From Oxalobacteraceae bacterium (lineage in GTDB: Bacteria; Pseudomonadota; Gammaproteobacteria; Burkholderiales; Burkholderiaceae_D), in the NCBI GenBank assembly GCA_947446335.1, contig CANFGA010000195.1, positions 1 through 6,271 on the forward strand: DNA of 6,271 nt, written 5' to 3'. This document shows, piece after piece, positions 4,468-6,271 of the stretch (its first letter is position 1; each line of letters starts with the position of its first letter). Both the position numbers and the translations under genes were made by a program. A model generated the notes under the pieces. It ran no database searches, was not told where the DNA came from, and worked only from the letters and a program-made list of their open reading frames with translations.

Positions 4468-6271
4468 TCGCAGAAACCGGCGCCGTAGCTGAACTGACTT
4501 GCTATCACTGCGGCTTGCCGGTGCCCCCCGCCAGCAACTGGTCGGTCCAGATAGAAAAAACGCAGCGCCCGATGTGTTGCCCGGGTTGCCAGGCGGTCGC
4601 GCAAACCATCGTCGACATCGGTCAGAGCGCCTATTACCAGACGCGTTCGCAATTTGCCGCGACCGTGGAACTGGACAACCTGATTCCGCCCGAACTCGCG
4701 CTGTACGACAATGCCGATGCGCAATTTCAGCGCCAGGATGACATCGATAGCGGCGAAGCGACGCTCTCGATCGAAGGCATACGCTGCGCGGCTTGCGTCT
4801 GGCTGATCGAAAAACGCCTGTCGCGCCTGCCCGGCTTGCAGGCAGTGAACCTGAACGTGGCGACCGAGCGTCTGTATGTGCGCTGGGACAAGAAGCTGTG
4901 CCAGCCCAGCACGATCCTGCAAGCGGTGCGCGAAGTCGGTTACGCCGCCTATCCATTCGATGCGGCTCGCCACGGCCAGCAATTGCAGCGCGCCAGCAAG
5001 AAGCTGGGGCGCCAGTTGTTCGTGGCCGGCCTGTCGATGATGCAAGTAATGATGTATGCGGCGCCAGCCTATCTGGCCCACGACGGCACGCTCGACGCCA
5101 GCATGGAAGGCTTGATGCGCTGGGCCAGTCTGCTGCTGACGCTGCCGGCGCTGTGCTATTCGGCGCAACCCTTTTTTGCCGGTGCGCTGAGCAGCCTGCG
5201 CACCCGCATGCTGGGCATGGATGTGCCGGTCACGCTGGGCATCATCGCCGCCTTCGGTGCCAGCACGGTGGCCACCTGGCGCGGCCAGGGCGAAGTCTAT
5301 TTCGATTCGACCACGATGTTCATCTTTTTGCTGCTGGCGAGCCGCTACCTGGAATTGCTGGCGCGGCGCAAGGCGGCGTTTGCGCTGGAACGGCTGCAAC
5401 ATGCGTTGCCGGCCTCGGCTTCGCGCCTGATCGATTACCCGGCCAGCCACGCCTGCGCCATCGTCGCAGCAAGCGCGCTGGTCGAAGGCGATGCCATCCT
5501 GGTCAAGCCGGGCGAGGCGATCGCGGCCGACAGCGTCATCGTCGATGGCGCAACGAGCATCGACATGGCGCTCTTGACCGGCGAAAGCGCGCCCTGTCCC
5601 AAGCTCGTCGGCGATGAATTGCCGGGTGGCGCCATCAATGCCGGCGCAGCGATCGTGTTGCGCGTGATCCGGCCGGTGCGCGAGAGCACCTTGTCGGAAC
5701 TGGTCAAGCTGATCGAGCAAGCCAGCCAGACCAAGCCTAAAATCGCCCAGTGGGCCGACCAGGTCGCTTCGAAGTTCGTGAGCGCGCTGCTGCTGTTCGC
5801 GCTGGCCAGCTTCGCCTTCTGGAGCTGGATTGACCCGATGCGCGCATGGCCGATCGCGATCGCGGTGCTGGTGGTCTCGTGCCCGTGCGCGCTGTCGCTG
5901 GCGACGCCGAGCGCACTGGCGGCGGCGATGGACCGCTTGCTTGCGCGCGGCGTGCTCGTGGTCCAGCCGCACGTGCTGGAAACGCTGCACCGCGCAACCC
6001 ACATCGTGTTCGACAAGACCGGCACGCTCACGCTGGGCAAGCCGGCATTGCACCGGCTCGACGTCTGGTCCACGTTGCCGCGCGGCGCGTGCCTGCAGAT
6101 CGCCGCCGCACTGGAAGCGGCCAGCGCTCATCCGCTGGGGCACGCCATCGTGGCGGCCGCAAAAGACGATGACGCCGATGATCCCGAACCGGCGCTGCGC
6201 GCGATCGGAGTCCAGGAATTGCCCGGACAGGGGCTCGAAGGCCTGGTTCAGGGCCGCCGTTATCGCTTGGG
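4455..6271 (+). CDS. ccoI: Cu(I)-translocating P1B-type ATPase for cbb3 cytochrome oxidase assembly (3' truncated by window)
   Basis: One unbroken frame from ATG 4455 to the window edge gives 605 residues; the family is usually somewhat over 700, so the C-terminal part is missing. The N-terminus has the cysteine cluster of this ATPase group (C16-x2-C19, then C41, C42, C45 in MCCPGC), followed by a heavy-metal-associated domain with GIRCAACVWLIE (C111, C114). Six membrane helices are visible (about 188-208, 221-246, 257-275, 286-304, 441-458, 463-487). Catalytic motifs are intact: TGES 375-378 in the actuator domain, metal-gating CPC 476-478, phosphorylated Asp D520 in DKTGTLT, and SAHP with H559-P560 in the nucleotide-binding domain. 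The hinge GDGxND motif and the last two helices lie beyond the edge. CcoI (FixI) exports Cu(I) across the inner membrane for the CuB centre of cbb3 oxidase. The cysteine-rich N-terminus plus hemN nearby favour CcoI over the detoxifying CopA. No upstream in-frame start exists (TGA at 4428), and no Shine-Dalgarno is seen. Confidence 0.94.
   Translation, partial: MNAVLAETGAVAELTCYHCGLPVPPASNWSVQIEKTQRPMCCPGCQAVAQTIVDIGQSAYYQTRSQFAATVELDNLIPPELALYDNADAQFQRQDDIDSGEATLSIEGIRCAACVWLIEKRLSRLPGLQAVNLNVATERLYVRWDKKLCQPSTILQAVREVGYAAYPFDAARHGQQLQRASKKLGRQLFVAGLSMMQVMMYAAPAYLAHDGTLDASMEGLMRWASLLLTLPALCYSAQPFFAGALSSLRTRMLGMDVPVTLGIIAAFGASTVATWRGQGEVYFDSTTMFIFLLLASRYLELLARRKAAFALERLQHALPASASRLIDYPASHACAIVAASALVEGDAILVKPGEAIAADSVIVDGATSIDMALLTGESAPCPKLVGDELPGGAINAGAAIVLRVIRPVRESTLSELVKLIEQASQTKPKIAQWADQVASKFVSALLLFALASFAFWSWIDPMRAWPIAIAVLVVSCPCALSLATPSALAAAMDRLLARGVLVVQPHVLETLHRATHIVFDKTGTLTLGKPALHRLDVWSTLPRGACLQIAAALEAASAHPLGHAIVAAAKDDDADDPEPALRAIGVQELPGQGLEGLVQGRRYRL

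Noticed and set aside
4419..6143. Long open frame (574 codons) on the minus strand opposite ccoI
   Set aside because: Same shadow effect; the + strand holds every P1B-ATPase motif in one unbroken frame, and the minus product has only Arg/Gln/His-rich composition.

Overview
The window is high-GC, densely coded DNA with every supported gene on the + strand. Codon use, family resemblances and gene order suggest a betaproteobacterium of the Burkholderiales, probably Oxalobacteraceae (Massilia, Duganella, Janthinobacterium or Herbaspirillum-like). That assignment is inference from protein style and is not proven by any marker gene.

Layout: (1) the 3' end of a c-di-GMP phosphodiesterase (EAL) gene, 1-442; (2) an apparent oxygen-responsive promoter, with a perfect FNR/Anr palindrome at 426-439 written into the last codons of the EAL gene, a -10-like hexamer at the exact class II distance (462-467), and a leader hairpin (474-495); (3) an Aer-type PAS/HAMP chemoreceptor, 525-2162; (4) hemN, the oxygen-independent coproporphyrinogen III dehydrogenase, 2214-3644; (5) a six-helix membrane protein of the SafE/UreH/DsbD_2-like family, 3641-4402, which begins with TTG inside the hemN stop; (6) ccoI, the copper P1B-ATPase for cbb3 oxidase assembly, 4455 to the window end, where it is cut off.

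The genes make one physiological story: life at low oxygen. HemN makes haem without O2. CcoI, probably helped by the SafE-like membrane protein, supplies copper for the high-affinity cbb3 oxidase. The Aer-like receptor would steer cells along redox or oxygen gradients. With one FNR site at the head, no visible terminator and tight junctions, the receptor, hemN, the membrane protein and ccoI could form one anaerobically induced transcript. ccoS and ccoNOQP are expected just beyond the right edge.

The most unusual structure is at the membrane protein/ccoI junction (4384-4467). It is a strict 14-bp tandem repeat in six units. Each inner unit is a five-codon mini-ORF whose TGA overlaps the next TTG or ATG, so an unbroken stop/start chain leads from the stop of one gene to the ATG of ccoI. 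It looks like a duplicated translational-coupling junction.
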